Positions 31,670-62,300 of a DNA stretch of 64,000 nucleotides are shown one piece after another. The stretch is from Doris montereyensis. Taxonomy: Eukaryota; Mollusca; Gastropoda; Nudibranchia; Dorididae. Position 1 is the stretch's first letter; every line of letters starts with the position of its first letter. The stretch is taken from the NCBI GenBank assembly GCA_037039925.1, contig JAXRKP010000473.1, positions 206,293-270,292 on the forward strand. Reading direction: 5' to 3'. The position numbers and the translations under genes are program-made. The notes under the pieces are model-generated. The model saw only the letters and a list, made by a program, of their open reading frames with translations, made no database searches and was not told where the DNA came from.

Positions 31670-32056
31670 ATTCTTGATTTTTTTTTCAATTTTTCTGTCA
31701 CAACCGTATTTCATTGTGATTGAGAATGGATTATGATGATGAGATTGAAGTGCATAGACATGACGACGACTCAGGGGATGAATATTTAGCTGAAAGTGAT
31801 GATTCTAACAGTTCAACATAGAGTGTTGAGTCAGAGGTTTATAGAGCTAGATCTAGCAATCTTGAGATTTTTTTTCAATTTTTTGGTCGCGACCGTACTT
31901 CTTTGTGATTGAGAATGGATTCTGATGATGAGATTGAAGTGCATAGGCATGACGACGACTCAAGGGATGAATATTTAGCTGAAAGTGATGATTCTAACAG
32001 TTCAACAGAGAGTGTTGAGTCAGACGATAGAGCTAGATCTAGCAAAATATCATGAT
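31670..32056 (+). pseudogene. Tandemly duplicated acidic-peptide segment, probable transposase N-terminus remnant
   Basis: Two copies of about 193 bp (31670-31862, 31863-32056) each encode an acidic peptide with DDEIEVHRHDDDS and DEYLAESDDSNSS. The first copy ends in TAG; the second (start 31915) runs on to a TGA at 32054. Such acidic N-termini occur in piggyBac-type transposases, but no catalytic domain follows. Palindromic CGACTTAAGTCG motifs lie upstream at 31481-31535. Family assignment is weak. Confidence 0.4.
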
Positions 32057-32451
32057 GATATTCCAAGCGGTTACTGAGTTATGATTTTTTTTTAATGGAA
32101 TGTACTTAGCAATGAGAATTACATAGGGCTCAAAGAGGCTAGCAAGTCAAGGATTAAATGAAATACACATGACGTAGAGAAACAGCTACTTATCTTCACA
32201 AACATGACATAACAATAACACACTTAGATTTGATAAAAAGAATACTTCATTTCTATACTTAAAACAAAAGGGCATACAATTGCAAGGCCTGGTATAACTT
32301 AGTATAAGTTTACTTTTCTCTTCAGTAAAATAATAATTACCCCAACACATTATCACTTATGTCAGATCATAACAACCTTTATTTCTTGGAAGAAAGGAAT
32401 AAATGATAATAAAATAACATCACACAATGATACATTCATTCTTAGATGTAT

Positions 32452-32457
32452 TTTATT
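32452..32457 (-). promoter_or_regulatory. Candidate poly(A) signal of TFAM
   Basis: AATAAA on the minus strand, 274 bp downstream of the TFAM stop; the nearest one seen. Confidence 0.5.
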
Positions 32458-32730
32458 GATTATATCCTTGAGGTAATACTAACAGACCACAATATGTCAA
32501 CATATCAAAAAGATAAGATTCTAACAACCACAGCAGTGCAAAATGAAAAATGATAAGAGTATGTAATCATGCACCCACATCCTCAAGAGTTGAGTACATT
32601 TCTAAAGTCCATTTGTTTCATTGTCTTCTTATTCTCAATTTGCAATCATCTTTCAATGTTATAAAAATAAAGAAACACTCAAAAACTTCACGACTGAGTC
32701 AAAATGGGGTGCCATTCAGTCCTTTTCCGT

Positions 32731-51496
<18,766 letters not shown>

Positions 51497-51864
51497 ATTT
51501 GTGTGGGTTGGAGTTCATTGTACCGAAGTTCATAGTTCACGTCCTTCACTCGTCACTCGTCACCCACCGAGAAAAGAATCTTAAATTCAGAAGTACATTG
51601 CACATTGTCGGCCTAAATTATGAATGCTACACGAATCTAGATCTAGAACGTCATTGTACCATAGATTGTAATCTATAATAACACTATGCTCATATTTACC
51701 CATTTTGCTAGTCAGATTGATTTTGTTTGCATTCAACTTAATCGTAGATTGATTCTGTACTAAAAGAATGTAAAATAAAGTTTTCTTTTCGATGCTCTTA
51801 TGAATCCTGATTCCCACCTAGCCTGTACATATAAATCATCAATAAAGCTCGGTTCGAACACACT

Positions 51865-52870
51865 TTCTCTTCTCTTTTTCTTCTTCTTCTTCTTCTTGAT
51901 CATAATAATAACTGACTAACTTGGGTGTTACTGTTAGGGTGTATATGTTAATTTAGCCCAAAAATATTAATTCAATTTTGGTTTTGAAGTGATGAGTTTA
52001 ATTCTGTTTTTAAAGTGCTCAGTGCTATTGCTGAGTTTAATTACTGTTGGGAGTCCATTCCACAGCCTCGCTGTACTAGCGTAAAATGAGTACAGATGAC
52101 AATGAATGTTTGAAGATGGATGTTTGACAGCCTGATCTAGTTGTTCTTGTCATTTAAGCAGATCTAATGGAACAAACAGTTGGCCAATTATAGCCTTAAA
52201 GAAAATATTATTTTTGTTTCTGGCTCTATGCTCTTTTTTAAGGTATCCATTGCAAAAAATTCATGTTGGTTTTGGTAATTCCTTTAGTGTATATTTAATT
52301 ATTAGTTACAAAGCGGGCTGCATTCTTTCACGCTTTCTCAATTTCTAGTACATAGGTCTGTTGGTATGGGTCCCTGACACAGTTACCATAATTTAAGACT
52401 GGTTTTACTAAAGGCTTATAGCACTTCTCTTTTACGCTTTGAGGACAGTTGTAAAGGTTCCTTCTAAGAAAGGCTATATATATGCTTTTCTGCATGGTGC
52501 TCTATGTTGTTCTTTCCATCGCAATTTAGTGTCTATTGTAACTCCAATGTATTTTGCACTGTTAGTTATTTTTAGTTTTTCGTCATGTATGTACATGTAA
52601 AAGTCTGAGTTGACTATTTCACTTTTTTGCATATATTTAGTGCCTGACGTATATCTGGATGGAACTCCTTTTCCCTTTTTGTTTTATCCCAATCAGTTTG
52701 TAATATTTTGAAATCCTCCATGTTATTTGTTTTTCAATACAACAGATTATCATCAGCAAAAAGTCTTAGTTTGATACATGGTGAGAGGTTTTGGGCAATA
52801 TCGTTGATATATATTAAAGAAGAACAGAGGGCCTAAGACAGTCCCGAACACCCTGAAAAGCACTGGTTTG
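51865..52870 (-). mobile_element. Jockey/CR1-type LINE fragment (RT C-terminal part)
   Basis: On the minus strand from 52870: VLGPLFF then FADD-like DDNLLY around 52745, then a region with SVKEKCYKPLVKPVLNYGNC and DPYQQTYVLEIEK near 52370-52430, and ARFVTNN near 52310. Frames are broken. It ends at a GAA-type repeat (TTC on + at 51880-51897). Unrelated to the GAAA-tailed LINE. Exact clade is not determined. Confidence 0.8.
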
Positions 52871-52895
52871 GGATTAGATTCAACACCTTTAAATA

Positions 52896-52947
52896 TTCTT
52901 CTTCTTCTTCTTCTTCTTCTTCTTCTTCTTCTTCTTCTTCTTCTTCT

Positions 52948-52982
<35 letters not shown>

Positions 52983-53010
52983 TTCTTCTTCTCCTCCTTC
53001 GCCTTCTTTT
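52896..53010 (+). repeat. TTC trinucleotide repeat
   Basis: (TTC)n of about 110 bp. The poly-arginine frame on the minus strand is an artefact. Confidence 0.96.
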
Positions 53011-53333
53011 TAAAAAGTTTGTCTGCGGAAAACAACCATGAGCCAAGTCCACGGATCTAAAATCCTCCTGAAATCGTAATACATGGTATCGGTACATGGT
53101 CATCGAATTCTTACTGCAACGATGTCTCCCTGCCGAGGCGAGCTTCGCTCCCTGTCGATCTCTGTGACCATTGACGTCATTTAGCTTCCGTCACAACGAG
53201 CGGACGTAATGGATAAATTAACATGAGTTGGCCGTCTTAGAGGATAGGAATGATATAATTTCTCTTAGCAAGATTTAAAGTCTAAATTTTAGCCAGTAAT
53301 TTCAAGCAATTTAAGGAACAACTAACCATCACA

Positions 53334-56300
53334 ATGTTTACAAGTGTACGAATAAGTATTCTTTTGCTCACTTTGGCAATCTATGGAACCGTCGCAAAAC
53401 AATCACAGAATGAAAATGTTGTGTCTGAAACAGCTGATGGTGAAACAAGTGCACCACAGGACAGTGATTCGCTCTTTTTCACCACAATTATGAGCAAATG
53501 GTTTCTTTGATGAAGAAAGTTAATGACATGTGTCCTGAAATCACAAAAATTTACAATCTCAGCGAACCATCTGTTCAAGGAAGGAATCTAACTGTCCTAG
53601 AAATAACAGAAAACCCGGGTGTTCACAAGCCAGGTAATTATTTATTATCGTTTTAGGCGATCAATTCTCCTTTTAAAGTTTATTTAGAATATACATCTAA
53701 ATCCTTAGAATCTAGATCTAGATCTAAAATATGGAAAAGAATAAATATAATATATCTCAAGTGAATTTCGCTTTGTTTAGAATTATTGTTATCATCCCTT
53801 GGAAATTGTTTAGCAACTGAATGATTTTGTAAAAATAAAAATAACAAGATTTAAAAATTGACCCCATTCTGAGAGTAAACTATGTGGTATTGCACCATAT
53901 GGGAACATAGATCTAGATCTATATTAATTGAGTCTTCAGAAAAAGATCTAAAGAATGGAAATCATTATAAATAAATTATTAACAAACAAATCATTATGCT
54001 TAGGGATAAAATTTACAACATCCGCTCATCTGGAAAACAAAACCCCACTGAATGTTGATCTATAGATCTCTGTCCACTCAATCCTATAAGCGTTTGAGTG
54101 ATGCATTAGACATTTTGATTTAAAAGTCTTCTTTCAAGAAAGTTGTTATTTTTTTAAACCCCTTAAATGTAGAACTGTCAAAGATTTTTCACTCAGGCAG
54201 GGAGAATTATCCTTGTAAACAATTGCCTCCAGTGAAGCCTTTGAAACTGTATGAAAAATGCTCAGAGTAATTTCATTTTGTCAACATTTACATAAAAAAC
54301 CCCAGATATTAAGAGGAAATATGATCACAATTTTATGTTGTCTTGCATAGAGTATATAATGAGTTCTATACATGGTATGTCAATGTTTGACCCTTCTGAG
54401 CTGTGTTTCAGATCTTAAAACCTACAGAGATGTTTCTTTTTAAATATGATATATATACATGTAATTATATCATTCATTAGTTTCATGACTGTGATTACAG
54501 TCTGTACTTTTCATATTTATAGTGAAAAGAACAGTGTCATCTCTATGTAAGTGCACACCTTGGTTTTTTGGGAAGAGTGGAGCTTGAGTTATAAAATAAA
54601 AGTAAACAAATGTGTTGATGGATGGAAGAAGAAACCACATTTTACGCCTCCAGTGTTCATATCAAATCTCCTACAGCAAAACATCAAATGAAATGAAAAC
54701 TACTCAGCTCACTTGAAGACATGCGTGGGGCTTATATAAATAGTAATCACTAGTATAGTATAGGAGTGTAACCAGGCAACAACAAGAAATCTCCTGTCCC
54801 TTTGACCTCGCCACCTACTTCCTCCATTTCCCCTCCAACAACAGTATATTGTGGAATCGAAGGGCCTGTCAGCTTCACGCCTTGCGCCTGGACACAGGTT
54901 GCGTAGTGACTTTTACGATCTTTCAGCCCAAAAAGGTTGACACATGGCGGGGTGGATTATAGAATCTTGTAACATTAGTAACAAATATTACAAGTTTTGA
55001 TGCGTTTAAGTGTACACGAGTGAGCCTATGTACATGTTTTTACACTCCCAATCTTATATGGTGCACACTTCACATCATGATACAATAGTACTAAAATGCA
55101 ATTGAATAAGAAGGAGATAGCAAATAAGAATAACACAGGTTCAAGTAGAGTTCAAGATCTCTCCGCTATGACCCCCATCCCACGCTGTCATTCCGAAAAG
55201 CAATTATGGATCGATAAAGGATAAGACCTTACAATCACTGGAAGATGTTTTGATATAAACATAAAGAAGTTTTATACATATATCGTACGTTTTAATCGTT
55301 GATGATAAGTTTTTATTCACAAATTTTTTTTATTGTACTTTTAATGAGTTTCAATGTGTAAGACTTTATTATGAGCAATGTTAAGTGCCAGTTGGCATTT
55401 TAAGTGGATATTATTCACATATTCAAATGCCTTATTATTAATTTTATTAAAGTTCCGGCACTATTTGTGCCAGCGAGGCGGGAGCTCTTTGGGAAGCCGA
55501 GATCCTGACTGCTTTTCCGTCGTTGTGTTTGAGAATAAAAGAAATAGAAACAAATGAATAAGTAATCTGAGAGATGAGCGATTCACTGATACAAACAGGA
55601 AACTTATAAAACGTACTTTTTATGCATGCATGTCAAGCTAAATGTAAAAACCAACGCGATATAGGCAATAGTCAGCAATGAAAAAAGACATCAGAGATAA
55701 AATCAGGAAGGTAGTCAATGCACTTTTCATAAGTGCACCCCTGGCTCCATTTTCTATGCGCAGTGTTTAATAGGGATAATACAGTATTTTTATTTTATAA
55801 CATTACTTAAAAGATCATGAACAAGTAATGTCAAGTATAATTTGAAATTGTATTATCTTCCCTTATTTGGAAACATTGATACCTTTCATTTAACATTTTC
55901 TGAAGATGAATGGTATACAAAGAATCATCACGAAACGGTACACAAAAGGTAACTCAGTATTATTTCACCTGAAGACATATTGGTCAATTTATTATTTAAT
56001 GGCATTGGTCATCATGGTTTCATTCCTTGGAATTACTTTTCTTCTCCTCAAAAACATTTATTAGAAGCACCCAATAAGAAGTGCATGTGGAGATGGAGGA
56101 TTTTTTCTGTTCAGTCTATTCTCATTTATAAAGTTGCAGAATATGCTGAGCAGAGTTTTTTTGTTATTTGCTTTGTTTTGTTTTATTATTTACTTCTTCA
56201 TTTTCTTGCTTACTTAAATTGTTTTGCAGCAATAAAAATATTTCTTTGTTTGTAATTTTTTTTGTTTCAATGATTTATTTCTTTAGCTTTTACCTCCTAC

Positions 56301-59300
56301 TATTTGGGGATGGTTCCTTTTCTTATTAAGGGCAAGAATGCTTGAGGGTTACCTCTTGGCTTTTTTTATACGTTGCTATGCTATATGTTGATAAAAGAAT
56401 AATTTTTTTTTTTTTAAACTATCTATAAGCCTTCATTTAAAAAATAATGTCAATAGCACTTTGTAATGTAATTGTTAGAGTCTAAACTTATGTCCCAAAA
56501 CTTTTTACATTTTTCAAATACTTCTCATTACAACAAAGATGTAAGTTAAAGACAGATAAATCGATAGTGGAAATATGTAAAAGAAATTATGCTGCAATTA
56601 TTATTTTTCATAGTAGTTTTAAATAAAACAAGATGCTAGAACCTTACATATTGTATTAGAAACAGAATTATTGTGATGATATTGATATTAATGATGATGA
56701 TGATAATAATATTAATAATAATAAGAAGAGTACATTCATTGCTTCATGTCTGTAATTGTTGCCATTGTCTTCTCTTGAAGGAAAGCCAGAGTTCAAGTAT
56801 GTGGGAAATATGCATGGCAATGAAGTTGTAGGTAAAGAGATGCTCCTATATTTGATGCTTGCAATGTGTGAAGAGTATAAAATGGGCAATGAATTGGTCC
56901 ACTTCATCATAAAGGAGACAAGAATTCATATCCTGCCTTCGATGAATCCTGATGGATGGCAAGCTGCTGCAGACTATTTTAAGGTAGATCATCACTCTTA
57001 AAAGATTATCATTGTATAAAGGACTGATTTCTATTTTAATGAGACACAGTGCTGTCTTTTACCACTAATGAAATTTTAAAGCCCAAAGGCCAGGAAACAT
57101 TTTTCCTTGATCCCTCATTGATCTTGAATGAACACTCCTCTAAACATTATGCATATTAAAGCATATTATGTTTTTGCAAAGTGATGTCGGTGGCCAAGCG
57201 GTTAGGCTCGATTAGTATCACATTTTCTTTTCATGACGAGGTGAAGGGTGCCGACGTAGATGTCACGGGTTCGATCCCCATAGTGGTCAGGATTATTTTC
57301 TGTCTATTTCTTGTATGTCTCATCTTTGTTCCTTTAACAGGGTCCTCACTGGGTCGGAAAAGTCGGGATTTTCTACATCGGGTAAAAATTCGAGAGAAAT
57401 TGGTCTTGGAAAAAATAATACTCTCGAATTTTACGAGCATGTTTCAGGGAAAATTACAACGGATGCAGAAGTTGTGCGATCAACTACTTTTTTTGTGTGC
57501 TTGGAGCCTCACCTTCATCGTGAACGGCAGCGTTGCCTCTCGACCCGACAGGGGAACCTACTCCATGCAACCCATTGAGGGGAAGCTACTACAACATGTT
57601 ATTTTTTTAGTTATCTTCCCGGACGTCTGTTCACCCCGCCATTTTATTATTCCGCTCATTGATTTCATTGTGACGACTTGCGTGCCTACACAGTGCCCAC
57701 ATATTATTCAACGGACCTTTATTGATTTAGCCTTAGAATATCTAGATCTAGATCAACATTGAAATCGCGATAACAATTACTTAAAATATATTGTGTCTCT
57801 GATTCCATTGTTGAACGGACCTAGCTTCTAGTAGAATGTCATCTAGATCTAGACCTAGACTGATATCGCGATATCAACTATTGCTTTAAAAATATTGTGT
57901 CTGTGAAACTAGATCTAAATCTGCGCGCGATCTCGCCATGCCAAACTCCAGCTGTGTTTCTTTTCAAGAGTCTTGGCTCCATGAATCATGTTTTTTTACC
58001 ATGGCTGCGGTTCACACTTGAAGTCGAAGTAGTTACAATTTTTGTTTAGTGATATTGTTATACAATTAATTCTTCTTTTTTTTTTCTCCGTGTGTCATGT
58101 TTTTTAGGCTTTCTTTTGTCCGTGTATAGGGGTCTTGAAATTTTTTATGGGTCTTGAGATTTGAATCAAGATTTGAGTGGGGACTCTGCTTTGAATAAAA
58201 TGGCCTCAAAGGAATACATGATCTAAAATTGTTATCAATAATTGTCTTCATCTTAACCATTATAAGATTAAAGTAGAAGTGAATCATTAAATCAAATTTT
58301 TTATATCTTATCTTCATTTACTAGATAAGGAAAACCAGATAGTGTTTTGTTCTTTTTTCTCTTTTTTTTTGGTCGTATGTGATTATAAATAAAAATGTTA
58401 GGAAAAGACTTACTGCTGAATTTCAAAATTTGAAATTTTACGTTATTTATGAAGGATTAATTGTGAATTTGAAATAAGGAACTGACATTTTTCTTACTTT
58501 ATTCCAATTTTATCTTAGTATTGACTACATCTTGTCATAAAGATTTTATTGTTACTTATCAAGAACATTTTTCCCTTTAGAAAAATGGCCATGCTGATTG
58601 GTTGAAAGGTCGGGCCAATGCAAATGATGAGGACCTGAACAGAAACTTTCCTGACCTCAATGTAAAAATGTATGAAAATGAACATGAGATAAAGGGACGA
58701 AATAATCACCTTCTGAAAGTAGAGAAAGCCATTGCCTCAGACAAAAAAGTAAGAAAGAACAAACTTTATCTTAAGTATTTAAAAATTGATAAATGAAGGC
58801 AAAACATACTTGTTGAATTCTTTTAAGGTTTCACAAGACTATTTTCTAACATTCTATATGTCTAGAATTGGAGTAATAAATAGCCTTTTTATATGTTAAA
58901 ATGTGGTTGAAATTCTATTACAAATTATCATGTTAGTTATAGGGTTAACTTTCTTATGAAAAAAATTCTTTAAAACTGGAAATAGGGCGAGTTGATTTGG
59001 ATAATTGATGAATCTTACACAATGGTAAAGACATATCTTGTGCTCCTATCACCCTCACATTTCTGTCTTTTTTGTACTTATAGCTACAGCCAGAAACAAT
59101 TGCAGTAATGCGTTGGATTGCAGACATCAAGTTTGGTTTTTCGTTGTCTGCAAATCTTCATGGGGGGACCTTGTAGCCAATTACCCATATGATGAAACAA
59201 GATCTGGAAAGTCACATGAATATACAGCCTCTCCAGATGACCACACTTTTGTGTACGTAATCGTTCATACAGTTTTCAACTTGGAAGTTTAATGTGCTGT

Positions 59301-62300
59301 ACATAACCTTTTTATGTAAAATGCTTTGTCTTTTAGTTACTCTGCTATTAGTTGAGCATATAACATTTCAAGTCAGTGAATGCATGTGTACAACAATTAC
59401 CACATTGCAAAGTGGAAGATCAATGTTGAAATACAGATTTTAATATTTGCTTATTTCATACTTTTCATTTTACTAAATAGGCATTTGGCAAAATCTTATG
59501 CCTATTTCCATTCTAAAATGGCCGACCCTGATAGAGCCCCATGTGATAAAGGTGGAGACAGCAAACCAATCACTAATGGAGGCCAATGGTATTCAGTTGC
59601 AGGAGGTGATAAAACATTTAGTTTTTCTTTATTTAAGTTGTTTACTTGAGAGACTTCTAAAGGGTATCTCTTAAATGTATCATGGCAATTTTCTTGTTAA
59701 TGCATAGGACAATTGTTCCACTTTGTGAAAAGGCTTTCAGTCTTTAAGTAATGAGGCAGGCAGACTCAGACAATGAAAAGAGAATAATCATTAAAAACTT
59801 TCGTGACAAGCAAAAATTGACTTTTCTTTTTCTTAATACTTTTGAATTGTAATGTATATCCTCATTGTTGTTCTTAAAATGGAGAACTGCAAAGCTTTCA
59901 AACTTTTTTTTACACCAAGTTGAACATCAAAGTATAGTGTACAAAATCTTTCTTGTTTAATAAAAAAACTTTTGACCTCAGAAACTTGTCAGAAACATAC
60001 AAGATATTACACATAGATATTTACTCTTTTAAGCTTATGACAATAACCTTATTGCTGCCTCATTTGTTTAAAAGATGACACTTATGATGTTGAAGATCAT
60101 TGTTTGTGGTGAATATTAATGTAAAATTAAAGTGAGGATCGCTTCCTAATATAATTGTCATCTTGACAAATAATTTAGCATATTATGTTGTGTAATGGGT
60201 GAAATGGAAATATTTTTTTGAATGGCCATTTAGAGACATTTTCCTTTCAAATGTAACCTACTCAAATGATTTGTTTGTGAAGTGCCATTTGTAAGGATGA
60301 GCTACATTTTAATGCGAATGATTTGATGACTTTTCCCAGGCATGCAAGATTACAACTACTTGAATACAAACTGCTTCGAAATTACGCTTGAACTTGGTTG
60401 TGAGAAATTTCCTCCTGAATCGAAATTGGAAGAGCTTTGGTCAGATAATGCTCAGGCTCTTTTCAACTACATGCTGCAAGTAAGATATCAGAATTTCTTG
60501 CTTCTAAATAATTTTTATGATGCGCTAAAAGTGATTTAATTTATTCTTAATATTTAAACTACAAGGAGACAATTGCAAAACTTTAAAAGTATTATTGTCT
60601 CTTTGAGTTCAAACTAAAAAAAGACTTTTGAATACTTTTCCAGCCTGTCCTTTATAAAATGTGATAACTTATTCTGTTTTTTAATTTTAATTTTCAAATT
60701 TGAATCCTTCTTGGGGCTAGACTATTTCTAGGCGATGATATGACTTAGATTATTAGATTATTTGAAATAAAGCTACAAGTTTGTACACTCAATCCTTGTT
60801 ATACTGTTGCGCCAATGGTAACTTGGCATTATAAAGGAAATGGTGTTATAATGAAAACACCATTAGCCAGTATTAGAACAAACAAAGTAGCAAGAGAGAG
60901 ATAGAATGTTAATGTAAAGTACATGAGGAGTATACAAGAACTGAGGAAATATTTAAGTCTGACAATATAATGTAGGCCCATTGCATGCGAAAAAGACCAC
61001 TATTTGTAGTAGAAGTAGCAGTAGCAGCAGAATAGTAGTAGAATTAGTAGTGGTTGTGGTAATACAGAAGTAGTGGTCTAAGAAAATGTCTCCTAACACT
61101 ACGATCTGCCTACCGCCATGTTATCTTAGGAAACAAAATTTTTTCTATATGAATTGTCCCATTAACAACACATCCGGACTGGCTAACATCAGTTTTAACA
61201 GACACCTAAATTTTCAAAGTTGTCAAGACCCATAGATTTCAAATATGAAGGCAAACAATTAAACCAGATTTGTAGAGGATCGAGCCATGCCTCTCAACTG
61301 TAATAAAATGAATGATTCACCTGGGCCAAGCAAACAATATTCACCGTCTAACATAAGTCGTTAACAGTGAATCTTACTCTATCTGCCAGACAGCGTGGGG
61401 TTACATTGCATAATGTTTTGTGTAGGCAAAATGAACGATGTTCTAAATTTATCATTCCTTAACGTATGTTATGTACACAATTTAGGTTAATCGCTGTCAA
61501 TCAAAATGAAAGATGCATGTCTAACCAATGGGACATAGGCGTAGAGTGAGGAAACTTTCATTGATTTGTTGTATGTTTGTCAGATACAAAATGGATGGCC
61601 ATTGGCTACATAAAGTTCCACCCCCTGAAAGGCTGACATGTCCCTCGTATTGCATGAATTGATAGGTTGTGTAAGAATTAGATTTAATCACAGTCCTAGC
61701 TTTCTTTGTGCTTTAATGTTTGCTGTTTGCTTACTACCACGGTCTGTCTACCAACTTGATTTTTTTCATCTCTCAATGGGGTCGTTATTGGACCGCAACT
61801 AATGTAAGTAGTATTAGTAGTAGGGCTAGTAGGTAGGCCTGACAACACAATACACATCCATCTGGGTTCCATTAGGATTACATTGAATGAGAGAGGAGTG
61901 TTAAATTGTGCGTGGAGATGAAACATGAAACACAATGCACTGATGCTTTTGTATGTGTTCGACCCCGTGATTTTGACCAAGCCAAGCTATATTCTACCAG
62001 TTTGCATCACTTCGGGGGGAGGGGGGGGTAGTGATACATGCTGGCAGTATAACGAATTGTACTCTATGATAGTTATTAAATAACATTAATGCCAAATCAC
62101 TGGTAGATGGCGGTCTAATGAGTTATTTCATTGTTTCTGTTTGAAAAAGATGAAAAGTTGATGGTAAGTGAGAATGGTGGTTTAGCAGACAGCGGTATAA
62201 AGAGCTTTGAGTGTATTTCTTATCAAGCTGTAAATTTTCATAGAACATCTGAATTTTTAATAATTGTTTGCAAAATAGAAAAGATTATTTCATTTAAATC

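Larger units (their letters stand above)
51497..53333. promoter_or_regulatory. Divergent upstream region shared by TFAM and the carboxypeptidase gene
   Basis: The proposed TFAM start (51496, minus) and the carboxypeptidase start (53334, plus) point away from each other, so both promoters should lie here. Most of the interval is occupied by a dead LINE and a TTC repeat. CACCCACCGAG near 51560 and the GC-richer 53130-53215 are the least repeat-like parts. No TATA box or named motif was assigned. Confidence 0.4.

Noticed and set aside
52753..53103. Poly-arginine frame
   Set aside because: Antisense of a TTC repeat.
57181..57300. A functional tRNA gene
   Set aside because: A and B boxes are about 75 bp apart and no acceptor-stem pairing was seen; a SINE head fits better.
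57181..57762. 193-residue open frame starting in a tRNA-like sequence
   Set aside because: Starts inside a SINE-like head, lies in an intron of the carboxypeptidase gene, and shows no domain or splice context.
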